Source: JTS-RE37 sp041743425 (GTDB lineage Bacteria > Bacteroidota > Bacteroidia > Flavobacteriales > Flavobacteriaceae). From it: a stretch of 39,569 nucleotides of DNA. The notes below the pieces were generated by a model. The model was not told the origin of the DNA. It saw nothing but the letters and a program-made list of their open reading frames with translations, and did no database searches. This document shows, one piece after another, positions 23,832 through 33,104 of this stretch. Location: contig JBGTMS010000050.1 of assembly GCA_041743425.1 (NCBI GenBank), forward strand, positions 1 through 39,569, in the 5' to 3' direction. The translations under genes and the position numbers were made by a program. Numbering within the stretch: the first letter of the stretch is position 1; each line of letters opens with the position of its first letter.

Positions 23832-25922
23832 ATGTCTCTGCAAACAACCTGCTTTAACACCCTACCCTCTTCCATTAAGAGAGCTATGCTACTTTTATGG
23901 GCCGGACTGTTTGCGTTTATACCCGGCGTGGCTCAGGATAAGGAAAGATCAAGGCTTGAAAACCGTATTGCGGAGCTCAGATCAGACCAAGATTTCACTA
24001 CAAAGGATTCGACCTATATTGATCTGCTTAATGAACTCGGCCATAAAGTTCGTTTCTATCATTCTGACAGCCTTCTCATTCTGGCCAAACAGGCATTAAA
24101 ACACAGTGTACAATCCGGATATAAAGTAGGAGAGAGCAGATCCTTGCTGCGGATGGGAGATTACTATTCGGATAAGGGGGATAATAGCAAGGCAATTAAT
24201 TATTACTGGAGATCCTCCGAAATTGCCGGACAAATTAAAAATAACCAGCTGATCCTCAGATCTCTCAATGATCTTGGTACGGAATATGGATATCAGGGGG
24301 ATTATGCAAAAGCCCTGAATACCTATCTTGACGCCATAGAGTTGGCAGAGGCGGTGAAAGACAACCGCATGCTCTCCATTATCAATGAAAATATCGCCAA
24401 CCTTTATGCCTCCCAAAAGGATTATACCCAGGCTCTGGAATTTTTTATGAAAGTAAAGAAGATAAATGAGCAAGTGGGTGATGATGTTTTCAGTGCAGAG
24501 ACCATGAGCAATCTGGCGTCGGTGTATGCTGAGAAGGGGCAACTGGACTACGCCATGTTCAATGTCAACCAGAGTATTAAGGTTTTTGAAAGAGACGCTA
24601 TTCTGGACTGGCTGGCCTTTGCCTACGAGATTAAGGGCAAGGTTTACCTTAAAGAAAAAAAGTACAAGTGGGCCTTGCACTGGTATAGCCAGAGTGAGAT
24701 GTTGCATAACAAACTCAGCGACGACAGGGGAAAATTAGATTTATTCAATGGAATGGCAGAGGCGTATCTTGGACAGGGACAGGAGGAGCTTTCTCAAAAA
24801 TTTGCACTGGAAGCATTTGATATTTCCAAGGAAATCCAATTTATGGAAGGGATGAAAAAATGCGCTGAAACGCTTTTCAAAATTTATAAAAGCAGAAAAG
24901 AATATGCCACTGCCCTGGAGTATCACGAAGTGTTCCGGAATATTGCGGACACCCTTGCCAGAAATGATAACAATAAGAGTCTGGTGCTGTTAAAGACCAA
25001 GATGGAATACGACAAGCAGAAGCAGGTTCTGATCAAGGAAAATGAACTGGCGCTCGCCAGGCAACAGAATTATATAAAGGTAGCCCTGAGCATTCTTTTG
25101 ATATTTATGCTAATCACCATACTTGTACACAGGAGCCAGAAGATACAGAAACGATTGAATACAGAGTTGAAGGCAAAGAAGGAAATTCTTGAAAAAAGGG
25201 AAGAGGAGCTGAGCGAAAGCAGCGAAACCAAAACCAAACTATTTTCTATCATCGGCCATGATCTCAGGGGTCCCATCGCGGCGCTGCATGGGCTCCTGAA
25301 TATGTTTATGGATGGGGAAATAGGCAAAACTGAATTCCTTGAATTTATGCCCAAACTGCGGGATGATGTTGGACATATTTCATTTACCCTTAACAACCTT
25401 CTGTCCTGGGGCTATACACAGATGAACGGCTCAGTCACCAAACCGTCGCTCGTCCCACTTGAGTCGCTGGTTGATGAGAATGTCAAATTACTATCTGAAA
25501 TAGCCAAGAAAAAATCAATTAGAATTGTCAGTGAAATGCCCTCAAATACTTTGACGTGGGTAGATGCCAACCAGATAGATATCGTGGTGCGTAACATTTT
25601 GAGTAACGCCATTAAGTTTACGCCGGAAAATGGGATGGTTACAATTGGCGCCTATGAGAAGAACAAGCAATGGGAAATTCAGATAAGGGATACCGGGGTA
25701 GGTATGGATAAATTGACCCAGGAAAAGCTATTTGCAAAGAATTCGGGCTTCACCACTTATGGCACCAATAATGAAAAAGGAACCGGCTTGGGATTATCCT
25801 TGTGTATGGAAATGGTGAAGAAAAACAATGGTGAAATCTGGGTGGATAGTATTCCGAGAAAAGGAACAACCTTCTTTTTCACGCTACCAAAAGGGCAGAA
25901 AGAATATAGTAAGGCCAGTTAA
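23832..25922 (+). CDS. TPR sensor histidine kinase
   Basis: The protein has about 696 residues from ATG 23832; the frame begins with a TTG at 23811. It has a hydrophobic export signal (about 18-35), then six to seven TPR units (about 45-395) with repeated Y-x-x-A-L-x-x-Y/F patterns. A single transmembrane helix lies near 418-436, then a short coiled coil, a phosphoacceptor His in I-I-G-H-D-L-R-G-P (about 474), and a HATPase with N-A-I-K-F-T, D-T-G-V-G-M and G-T-G-L-G-L-S-L. The sensor is periplasmic. There is no receiver domain or response regulator nearby, so it is an orphan. Its stop overlaps that of bshB1 tail to tail. Confidence 0.9.
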   Translation: MSLQTTCFNTLPSSIKRAMLLLWAGLFAFIPGVAQDKERSRLENRIAELRSDQDFTTKDSTYIDLLNELGHKVRFYHSDSLLILAKQALKHSVQSGYKVGESRSLLRMGDYYSDKGDNSKAINYYWRSSEIAGQIKNNQLILRSLNDLGTEYGYQGDYAKALNTYLDAIELAEAVKDNRMLSIINENIANLYASQKDYTQALEFFMKVKKINEQVGDDVFSAETMSNLASVYAEKGQLDYAMFNVNQSIKVFERDAILDWLAFAYEIKGKVYLKEKKYKWALHWYSQSEMLHNKLSDDRGKLDLFNGMAEAYLGQGQEELSQKFALEAFDISKEIQFMEGMKKCAETLFKIYKSRKEYATALEYHEVFRNIADTLARNDNNKSLVLLKTKMEYDKQKQVLIKENELALARQQNYIKVALSILLIFMLITILVHRSQKIQKRLNTELKAKKEILEKREEELSESSETKTKLFSIIGHDLRGPIAALHGLLNMFMDGEIGKTEFLEFMPKLRDDVGHISFTLNNLLSWGYTQMNGSVTKPSLVPLESLVDENVKLLSEIAKKKSIRIVSEMPSNTLTWVDANQIDIVVRNILSNAIKFTPENGMVTIGAYEKNKQWEIQIRDTGVGMDKLTQEKLFAKNSGFTTYGTNNEKGTGLGLSLCMEMVKKNNGEIWVDSIPRKGTTFFFTLPKGQKEYSKAS

Positions 25923-26641
25923 AAAATAGACCCCAGCCGGTCAACGGCAATACAACGCTCCACCGTAAATCCTTCCCCGTGCTCCACTCCAGCCAGCCTT
26001 CCAAGATCACGTGCCCGATAAACCACACTCTCAGTAAAGTTCTTGCTGCTGATCGGAGTTTCCGGCGCAGTACTGTCAGGGTCATAAAATTGTGAAGCAT
26101 AGGCCGCAATGGCCTTCATTTTTGTTTCAATATGACCTGACACATCCACTATCAAATCTGGTTTCAGGTTCTTCCATTGAATGTAATGATACACGTTTCG
26201 GGGCCTCCATGCCTCCTGGGGTTTTTCTTGACCTGTCAGAAATGTTTCTATTTTAATCAACCCACTCAGAAAACAGGAATCACTTACAAGATCAGCCGCC
26301 TTTGCATGGTCTATATGTCTGTCATCAACCGCGTTACAAATCACAAGATCAGGCCGGTATTTCCTCAGGGTTTCAATAATAACCAACTGATGATTTTTGT
26401 CGTTCACCAGAAAACCATCACTAAAGTCAAGATTTTCACGGAGAGTAAGCCCCAGAATAGCAGCGGCCTCAGCGGCCTCTTTTGCCCTGATCGTAGCGGT
26501 GCCACGGGTGCCAAGCTCTCCTCTGGTAAGGTCAATCACCCCAACCTTGCTTCCTTTGAAAATTTCTTTTGCGATCGTTGCACCCGCACCTAATTCGGCA
26601 TCATCGGGGTGGGCACCAAATACGAGTATGTCTAATTTCAT
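25919..26641 (-). CDS. bshB1: Bacillithiol biosynthesis deacetylase BshB1
   Basis: The 240-residue LmbE/PIG-L zinc deacetylase has G-A-H-P-D-D at 9-14 (H11, D13, D14) and the second metal site H109/H112 in D-D-R-H-I-D-H. The length, L-T-R-G-E-L-G-T-R-G-T and the C-terminal Y-A-S-Q-F region fit BshB1, which removes acetate from GlcNAc-malate in bacillithiol synthesis. It is cytoplasmic. It follows a transsulfuration enzyme by 77 bp on the same strand, which could supply cysteine for the thiol. The last 4 bp overlap the histidine kinase stop in a convergent arrangement. Confidence 0.93.
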   Translation of the reverse strand: MKLDILVFGAHPDDAELGAGATIAKEIFKGSKVGVIDLTRGELGTRGTATIRAKEAAEAAAILGLTLRENLDFSDGFLVNDKNHQLVIIETLRKYRPDLVICNAVDDRHIDHAKAADLVSDSCFLSGLIKIETFLTGQEKPQEAWRPRNVYHYIQWKNLKPDLIVDVSGHIETKMKAIAAYASQFYDPDSTAPETPISSKNFTESVVYRARDLGRLAGVEHGEGFTVERCIAVDRLGSIF

Positions 26642-26718
26642 TTGCTTGAATCTGTCAAAACGACCGCCTCAGCGGCGAGCACTGAAACGGAGATTTGCGC
26701 TATATAATGGATTACCAA

Positions 26719-27888
26719 CTATTTCACATCTGCCATGGAAGGTTTCCGTATCTTATTCAGGGCCTGTTCTATATCGCCTACCAGGTCCTCTACCTCTTCT
26801 ATCCCCAGAGAAAACCGGATAAGGCCATCGGTGATACCCTGCCTTTTGCGTTCCTCAGCAGACATTAAGGAATGTGAGGTCAGGGCCGGTGAAAGAACCG
26901 TACTCTCTACACCAGCAAGACTCATGACCGGTTTGATCAGTTGAAGCGCCTTCTGAAATTCCGAGGCATCAAACTGGGAGGTGAGTTCAAAGGAAAGCAT
27001 TCCTCCGAAACCCCGCATCTGGGTTTTGGCCAGCTTATGATCTGGATGGGAGGGTAATCCGGGATAATACACCCTCGCGATATCGTCATTTTTTTCCAGA
27101 TACTGAGCCATCCTAAAAGCATTGTCATTCTGTGCCTTTACTCTGATGCCCATGGTTTTCATGCTTCGCTCGAGCAGCCATACCGTGTAGTCACTCAGGC
27201 TTCCTCCCAGATCCTTGGCAAGGTTCGCTATGGGTTGCATCAGCTCCTTTGAAGTCGCTACAGCACCTGCAAGAATATCCGAATGACCACCCATATATTT
27301 GGTAGCACTGTGGATCACAACGTCAATACCAAAATCGATCGGATTCTGGTTGACTGGGCTGGCAAAGGTATTGTCGATAAGGGTAATCATTCCATTTTTC
27401 CTGGCGATCCGGCTAACCGCGGCCAGATCGGTAATGGTTAACAGAGGATTCGAAGGAGTTTCTACATAAATCAATTGCGTATTATCCCTGAGCACCCTTT
27501 CAAAGTCAGTGGGAGCCAGTCCGTCCGTGAAGGAATAGCTGATGCCATATTTTTCAAAATGTGAGGTTATCAGGTTGTAGGTTCCCCCATAAAGTAGATG
27601 CTGTAGGACCACGTGGTCACCGGCTTTCAGAAAAGCGAGCAGAGAAGTACTTATTGCCGCCATGCCGCTACCAAATATCAGTGCTGTTTCCGCATGTTCC
27701 AGAGAGGCGATTTTCTTAGACAGACCCACCTGGTTAGGGGTATTAAAATATCTGGGATACTGCTTGATATCGACATCTTCAAAAGCGTATGCGGTTCCCA
27801 TATAAAGTGGAGATACAGATCCCTTATACAGGGTATCTTCCAATTCCCCGGTATGTGTACATATGGTGTTGATTCCTTTTTTCTTCAT
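26719..27888 (-). CDS. PLP-dependent transsulfuration enzyme (cystathionine gamma-synthase/lyase type)
   Basis: The 389-residue Cys/Met-metabolism PLP enzyme has the cofactor lysine K197 in S-A-T-K-Y-M-G-G-H. It also has Y100 in L-Y-G-G-T-Y, D172 in I-D-N-T-F, and S/T in the phosphate-binding G-S-G-M-A-A-I. It could be cystathionine gamma-synthase, gamma-lyase or methionine gamma-lyase; motifs do not separate these. It lies upstream of bshB1 on the same strand. A small GC-rich hairpin (CCGC/GCGG) sits between them. Confidence 0.88.
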   Translation of the reverse strand: MKKKGINTICTHTGELEDTLYKGSVSPLYMGTAYAFEDVDIKQYPRYFNTPNQVGLSKKIASLEHAETALIFGSGMAAISTSLLAFLKAGDHVVLQHLLYGGTYNLITSHFEKYGISYSFTDGLAPTDFERVLRDNTQLIYVETPSNPLLTITDLAAVSRIARKNGMITLIDNTFASPVNQNPIDFGIDVVIHSATKYMGGHSDILAGAVATSKELMQPIANLAKDLGGSLSDYTVWLLERSMKTMGIRVKAQNDNAFRMAQYLEKNDDIARVYYPGLPSHPDHKLAKTQMRGFGGMLSFELTSQFDASEFQKALQLIKPVMSLAGVESTVLSPALTSHSLMSAEERKRQGITDGLIRFSLGIEEVEDLVGDIEQALNKIRKPSMADVK

Positions 27889-28045
27889 AACTACTTCATT
27901 GAAGCCCCTAAAGTAACAAAAATTAGCCTAAAGCTGATGATTGACCTGGCAGAGATCTGCCTTTGATCACCTCCTGATATCACTCTCGCAGCACGCGGAA
28001 TCGGAGTAGATCCCTACAGCCCTACAGCCAAGCATACCTTTTACT

Positions 28046-28118
28046 ATATCGGAAATAAACAAGCGTATTATACGTTAGATATTTGAGATCTGCCATGGCA
28101 TGATAATATTCCGATATA
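28046..28118. repeat. Nested palindromes upstream of the metalloprotease gene
   Basis: A 10-bp perfect inverted repeat (TATATCGGAA at 28046-28055, TTCCGATATA at 28109-28118) brackets a CGTAT-T-ATACG dyad (28065-28075) and a 10-bp perfect palindrome TGCCATGGCA (28091-28100). All lie just upstream of the ATG at 28126. It may be an operator cluster or a leader RNA fold. Confidence 0.5.
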
Positions 28119-28125
28119 CCGAAAA

Positions 28126-28908
28126 ATGTACAAAGTAATAAGAATTGCCGCTGTGATCTGTCTGGGCTGTTGCCTTTCATGTTCAACTTCCGAAGACGAT
28201 TCAGGGAATAACAACCAAAACACGGTTACAGAAGGTAATAAGAGAAGTGTGGGGGATTCGGCCGCGGATTTGCTTAGCGACACCAGCTTTAAGCGGCTGA
28301 AGGTAGTTTTGTTTTATGTAGGTGGACTCAAACCACAATCGGTCACGTTATCAGAATTTGAAAACTTCTTAGATGCAAGGTTAAATAAGTCAGAAGGGAT
28401 CACCATTGAATTAAGGGAAATAGATTCTCCAGGAAAGGCGCAATTGTCTATTACCGACCTGAAAGCTATTGAAGATGAACTCAGAACCGACTATAACATG
28501 GAATCTGAAATAGCCGTTTTCGGAATTTTTACCGATGGCGCATATGCTGAAAATACGGCGGAAGGCTCTGTCCTGGGCGTGGCTTACAGAAATACTTCCT
28601 TTGCTATATTTGAAGAAACTATCAGAAGTTTTAGTGGGCAACCTCTGGCCCCTTCCACTTCGGTACTTGAGACCACCGTACTGCAACATGAATTTGGACA
28701 CTTGATGGGCTTGGTGAATGCCGGTACACCCCTGACCAGCGCCCATCAGGATAACGATCACGGGAGACATTGTACCGAAGAGGACTGCCTTATGTTCTGG
28801 ACGGCTGAAACCGGAGAAGGTCTTATCAATATGATCAGTGGAGGCAGTATACCCACTCTGGACGGTCAATGCCTGACAGACCTGACGGAAAATGGTGGAA
28901 AATCCTAG
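28126..28908 (+). CDS. Metzincin-like metalloprotease lipoprotein
   Basis: The 260-residue protein has a lipoprotein signal (C-L-S-C, Cys near residue 21) and an acidic linker. The zinc motif is H188-E-F-G-H192-L-M-G-L, followed by an H-rich loop (H-Q-D-N-D-H-G-R-H-C) and C-L-M, a possible Met-turn. The Cys pair and Met resemble archaemetzincin or the HExxHxxGxxN...CxM families. Location is the outer face of a membrane. Substrate unknown. It lies alone on the plus strand, ending 12 bp before the convergent ccsBA stop. Confidence 0.82.
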   Translation: MYKVIRIAAVICLGCCLSCSTSEDDSGNNNQNTVTEGNKRSVGDSAADLLSDTSFKRLKVVLFYVGGLKPQSVTLSEFENFLDARLNKSEGITIELREIDSPGKAQLSITDLKAIEDELRTDYNMESEIAVFGIFTDGAYAENTAEGSVLGVAYRNTSFAIFEETIRSFSGQPLAPSTSVLETTVLQHEFGHLMGLVNAGTPLTSAHQDNDHGRHCTEEDCLMFWTAETGEGLINMISGGSIPTLDGQCLTDLTENGGKS

Positions 28909-28920
28909 AAAATTATTTAT

Positions 28921-31900
28921 TTATTGCAGATAGTTCTCCCGGTATCTCCAGTAACTAATGCCTCCTAAGAGACCGACGCCCAGAACCACATACCAAATAA
29001 ATGCAGGGGTGATCACCTGAGCCCCGCTGGCATAACTGTGCAACCCGACGAGATAAAAATTTACACCGAAGTAGGTCATCATTATACTTCCGAATGCAAC
29101 AATACTTAGGAAATTAAATGTCCATTTGCCGCGTAAACCCGGTACCAGTCTGGTATGAATGACAAATGCATAGACCATAATGGATATAAGCGCCCATGTT
29201 TCCTTGGGATCCCAACCCCAGTAACGCCCCCAGCTTTCATTGGCCCACTGCCCGCCAAGGAAATTCCCGATGGTAAGCATAATCAGACCCACTGTGAGCG
29301 TTAGTTCATTGATGATGGTAAGCTCTTTGAGGGTGTATTCCATCCGGATTTTATTTTTCTTACTCGTCAGGACGATCAATAACAGGGAGACAATCCCGAG
29401 AATCATTCCTACAGTTAGTGGACCGTAACTGGCGACAATTACGGCTACATGGACCATCAGCCAATAACTGTCAAGAACTGGGACAAGGTTCCCGATGGAC
29501 GGATCTACCCAACTCTGATGTGCAATCCACAATAACATGGAAGTTACAAAAGTAGTCGCCGCAATGGTCATTTCACTTTTCCTGCTAAACAGCAGGCCCA
29601 TCCCCAAAGTAGCCCAGGAGACGTATAGAATACTTTCATAGGCGTCACTCCAGGGAGCATGGCCGGAAATATACCACCTGAGGATAAGGCCTGCCGTGTG
29701 CCAAACGAAAAGTACAATTACCGTCCCTTTTAAAAAATAAGTCGCAACACGCCATATTTCTCGATCCTTAAATATTCGGAGAACCAGAATAAGGAACATA
29801 AAAATGCCAGTGATGGCATATATCTTGTACAAACGGTTAAATATATCCAAACGGTTATATAAGACTTCTGTCTTTACCTTTGGGGCCGGTGGCAGAACTT
29901 CACTTCCGTGGTTTTTCTGATTCTGATGAAAAGCTGCCAGTAATCGCTCGGCCTCAGAATAATCTCCGCTGGGTATTGCCCGTTGCAGGGTTATAAGATA
30001 GTAGGGGATGGAATTCCTGATAAAATTGGCATAAAGAGAATCAGTTACGGGAAATGCTCCCGTCCTGTACTCTGTTGAAGAAATCCATTTATTATTTTCA
30101 TTATCAAGTAATGGATAAATTTTGATGATCTCTCCACTCAATGCCCTGTCAAGTAAGCTCAGCCTGAAATAGGCATCTTTAAAATCCTGTTGGAATTTGT
30201 TCGGGTTTGTGGTGGCAAACGCTTCCTGAAGATACGGCCCCAACTTATTTTGCCCCTTCTCGTCGAAAAAATCAGTAGCCTTGATCATACGTTGTCCGTC
30301 CGGTACACCGATGATCTTACGTATACTATCGTTCTGTCCTTTCTTGTCCAGAGAAATAAATTCAGTATTATACCAAAGTGCCGGATTCAACATCATGGAG
30401 ATAAATACCTGATCCGCGTTCATCGATTTATATTCACTTTTCAGACTTAGCTTTCTCAGAAGTTCAGAGGCAAAAGTGTTGACAGGTTTCATCCTGCCTT
30501 CATCGTCCTGAATAATTAATTCCCCGAATCTGGAGGCGTGTTCTTCAGATACAATGGTCGATTGCAAAATTGAATCAAACTGTTCTCTGGTAGGTGATTC
30601 CTGGTGCCGGTGATCTTCGGAAGGCACTTCCTGCCCGTATATAGCCGGAAGACACGAAAACAGGACGATCAGAGTGAGGGCCTGTTTTTGGGTTTTCAAT
30701 TTTTCAAGCGCTGCCCCCAGGTCTTTAAATCTGGTTTTGCCAAAGAACATAATCCCCATCAGACCAACGTACAAGAGAAAGTAGCCAATGTAGGTAATCC
30801 AGGTACCAAAGAAATCGTGATTCACAGAAAGTATGGTGCCACGCTCATCGGGATCAAAGCTAGCCTGAAAAAAACGGTATCCCTGATGGTCCAGTACATG
30901 ATTCATGTAGATATCATAATCGAAAGGCCTATCATCTTCTACGGTAATCCTGCTCATAAAAGAGGCATATCCATTCTCTGTACCGGGGTATTTTTCGGCT
31001 ATGAAATCGGATAACCTTATGCTGAAAGGTAATTCATAGACCTTTGATCCGTACCGCAAACTGAAATCAAGACCGCCAACAGAAAATTTTTCAGTGAAAT
31101 CGGCCGGACCTTTGCCACCGAGCAATTCCTTGCGTACCGTCTCGCCATTGCTCGAGACATCAAGCACCAGCGCATTCTGAGTCGCGTCAGTAAGTTCCGA
31201 TTCAGAAACGCGGACGACTCCAAAATTTCCACTAACCAAAGGGTCCGGAATTACAAACTGAATATTTCCAATGGAATACAGGGAACGAAGTTGTAACACC
31301 TGAAGGCTGTCTTTAATTAAATCTCCTTTAAACTGGTCAGCCATCCTCATAAATGAACCCTCGAAAGGTGAGGAAATCTTTTGAGTGCTATCATTGATAA
31401 ACAGGTTAATAGCACCATCTGTAGGCTTATTCAGAGAAAAAAGGATGTTATGGATATTCGCTATTTTACCATCCTCGAGAAAATGCTCGTGTCGGTTACC
31501 GTCTCCTGCCTCGACAATCTTTAAGAAAGTATTTCCTGCGGGGTCCGGCAGCAGACCAAGCTTTGCCCCTTCTATAAATTCAACAAATCTGATGGTGAAA
31601 TCCTGATCATTAAAGTCGCTCTTCCAGGGAAGTGAAGATTGTATACCCTCCGAAGTTACCAGAAGGTCATCCTCCAATGGTTTGCGCTTAACTTCGCCGT
31701 TTATTTCACCGTCTACATACGCGGTCAAAAATGTTTTATCGGAATAGACGACATTTTCAGAATTTCCTTCGCGAATAGGCATCATACCCTCAAAACTGAT
31801 ATAACGGGTGACAAAAGCCCCTATTATGATAAGGATCCACGAAATATGAAGAGATAGTACCGGCCATTTTTCCCAACGTAAAAGCCGGTACCGGTCAATA

Positions 31901-32094
31901 TTTCCTATAAAGCAAATGACAAACAACAACATGATTGCCTCAAACCATAAACTGTTGTAAACCCATATTTTAGACGTCTCCGTACTGTACCAGCTCTCTA
32001 TGAATGTGCCAAAAGCCATCGCAGTAGCAAAAGCGATGAAAAGAAAGGCCATGAGACGGGTTGAGAAAAAAAACTTTTTTAATGTACTGATCAT
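28921..32094 (-). CDS. CcsB-CcsA (ResB-ResC) cytochrome c assembly fusion
   Basis: The protein has about 1057 residues from ATG 32094; the frame continues upstream to 32247, but that part is non-coding leader. The N-terminal ResB-like half has three early helices, a large periplasmic domain and a further helix near 480. A periplasmic segment follows (D-D-E-G-R-M-K-P-V-N-T-F, about 570-590). The C-terminal CcsA half has about eight helices and the heme-handling motif W-G-R-Y-W-G-W-D-P-K-E-T-W. System II fuses heme to apocytochromes c outside the membrane. Such fusions are typical of Bacteroidota. It converges with the metzincin gene and is divergent from the DUF2520 gene. Confidence 0.93.
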   Translation of the reverse strand: MISTLKKFFFSTRLMAFLFIAFATAMAFGTFIESWYSTETSKIWVYNSLWFEAIMLLFVICFIGNIDRYRLLRWEKWPVLSLHISWILIIIGAFVTRYISFEGMMPIREGNSENVVYSDKTFLTAYVDGEINGEVKRKPLEDDLLVTSEGIQSSLPWKSDFNDQDFTIRFVEFIEGAKLGLLPDPAGNTFLKIVEAGDGNRHEHFLEDGKIANIHNILFSLNKPTDGAINLFINDSTQKISSPFEGSFMRMADQFKGDLIKDSLQVLQLRSLYSIGNIQFVIPDPLVSGNFGVVRVSESELTDATQNALVLDVSSNGETVRKELLGGKGPADFTEKFSVGGLDFSLRYGSKVYELPFSIRLSDFIAEKYPGTENGYASFMSRITVEDDRPFDYDIYMNHVLDHQGYRFFQASFDPDERGTILSVNHDFFGTWITYIGYFLLYVGLMGIMFFGKTRFKDLGAALEKLKTQKQALTLIVLFSCLPAIYGQEVPSEDHRHQESPTREQFDSILQSTIVSEEHASRFGELIIQDDEGRMKPVNTFASELLRKLSLKSEYKSMNADQVFISMMLNPALWYNTEFISLDKKGQNDSIRKIIGVPDGQRMIKATDFFDEKGQNKLGPYLQEAFATTNPNKFQQDFKDAYFRLSLLDRALSGEIIKIYPLLDNENNKWISSTEYRTGAFPVTDSLYANFIRNSIPYYLITLQRAIPSGDYSEAERLLAAFHQNQKNHGSEVLPPAPKVKTEVLYNRLDIFNRLYKIYAITGIFMFLILVLRIFKDREIWRVATYFLKGTVIVLFVWHTAGLILRWYISGHAPWSDAYESILYVSWATLGMGLLFSRKSEMTIAATTFVTSMLLWIAHQSWVDPSIGNLVPVLDSYWLMVHVAVIVASYGPLTVGMILGIVSLLLIVLTSKKNKIRMEYTLKELTIINELTLTVGLIMLTIGNFLGGQWANESWGRYWGWDPKETWALISIMVYAFVIHTRLVPGLRGKWTFNFLSIVAFGSIMMTYFGVNFYLVGLHSYASGAQVITPAFIWYVVLGVGLLGGISYWRYRENYLQ

Positions 32095-32123
32095 TGTAGC
32101 AGTGTGCACTCCATTTAGGTCTG

Positions 32124-32150
32124 CAAAATTAAGGTTTTTTGTAGTAACAA
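32124..32150 (-). promoter_or_regulatory. Candidate ccsBA promoter
   Basis: On the minus strand TTG (32150-32148), 16 bp, then TAATTTTG (32131-32124) matches the flavobacterial TTG/TAnnTTTG pattern with spacing one base short. Initiation would give a leader of about 20 bases to the ATG at 32094, and supports that start over the frame extension. Confidence 0.5.
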
Positions 32151-32285
32151 TGACCGAATTAACATTCCTGCCGCCCATTTGAAGTCCCTGCCCGCGCTGT
32201 GAGGGACTATCTAAATAATGCCATACGAACGCACTGCGCAAATGCAAACGCTCTCAGCTCCTCTGCCAGGAGTCTGTCAATTTTT

Positions 32286-32320
32286 TTGGCTATCGTATCA
32301 GAAATATATCCCTATTTTTG
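32286..32320 (+). promoter_or_regulatory. Candidate promoter with a near-leaderless start
   Basis: TTG (32286-32288) and TATTTTTG (32313-32320) are 24 bp apart, one base over the usual range. The -7 element ends 4 bp before the ATG at 32325, so a transcript would begin at or next to the start codon. Confidence 0.45.
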
Positions 32321-32324
32321 AAAT

Positions 32325-33104
32325 ATGACCAGCATAGTGCTTATAGGTACCGGGAATGTTGCGCGGAATTTATTTGACGCCTTTAGTGTAAAACCTGCTC
32401 TAAATATCCTGCAAGTGGTGGGAAGGAACAAGGAGCGCCTTTCTTATTTCAAAAACACAGAGATCTCTGTGAATTATAAAAACATGGTTGAGGCTGATAT
32501 TTATATCATTGCTATCAGTGATGATGCCTTATCATCTGTTAATGAAAAATTTAATTTTAAAAATAAACTTTTGGTTCATTGTTCCGGAGGAATGCCACTG
32601 ACGGTGCTTCCGGCTACAGCGAGGAGAGGTTCACTTTACCCGGTTCAAACATTTACTTCAGGACGAAAGATTTCCTTCAAAAACGTTCCTTTTTGTATTG
32701 AGGCAGAAAACCCCAGCGACCTGGAGCTCATTTCTAAACTGGCGTCCTGCATTTCAGACGACGTTCGGCCTATGTCCTACAAAGAGCGGCAGGCGGTGCA
32801 TCTTGCAGCGGTTTTTGCCAATAATTTTACAAATTACCTGTTTAAAGTTTCAAGTGAAATTTGCGAGGAAGAGGGTGTGCCCTTTAAGATCCTCCGCCCA
32901 TTGATCCTGGAAACCGTGTTAAAGTTAGAACTGCTGTCACCTGAAGCGGCGCAAACAGGTCCTGCCAGAAGAGGAGACCGCAAAACACAGGAAATTCAAC
33001 TCAACATGATTAAAAAAGAGGAATACCGCAAATGGTACCGCTTATTCAGCCATGCCATTGGCAGTGCGTATCACACTACTAATCATCTGCCGGAGGAAGT
33101 CTGA
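32325..33104 (+). CDS. DUF2520 Rossmann-fold oxidoreductase-like protein
   Basis: The 259-residue protein has an N-terminal NAD(P)-binding Rossmann fold with G-T-G-N-V-A (8-13), V-G-R-N near residue 34 and I-A-I-S-D-D-A-L. A helical C-terminal domain (about 130-255) shows H-L-A-A-V-F-A-N-N-F and T-G-P-A-R-R-G-D. This is the Rossmann-like/DUF2520 pair seen in F420-dependent or ketopantoate-like reductases, with unknown substrate. It is followed by KdsC and Maf in an arrangement often conserved in Bacteroidota. Confidence 0.88.
   Translation: MTSIVLIGTGNVARNLFDAFSVKPALNILQVVGRNKERLSYFKNTEISVNYKNMVEADIYIIAISDDALSSVNEKFNFKNKLLVHCSGGMPLTVLPATARRGSLYPVQTFTSGRKISFKNVPFCIEAENPSDLELISKLASCISDDVRPMSYKERQAVHLAAVFANNFTNYLFKVSSEICEEEGVPFKILRPLILETVLKLELLSPEAAQTGPARRGDRKTQEIQLNMIKKEEYRKWYRLFSHAIGSAYHTTNHLPEEV

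Noticed and set aside
24096..24707. 203-residue antisense ORF inside the histidine kinase
   Set aside because: It mirrors the TPR coding frame, has no domain pattern and lies wholly inside a well-supported gene.
30604..31014. 136-residue antisense ORF inside ccsBA
   Set aside because: It is a shadow of the conserved ccsBA frame, with no start context or recognisable domain.
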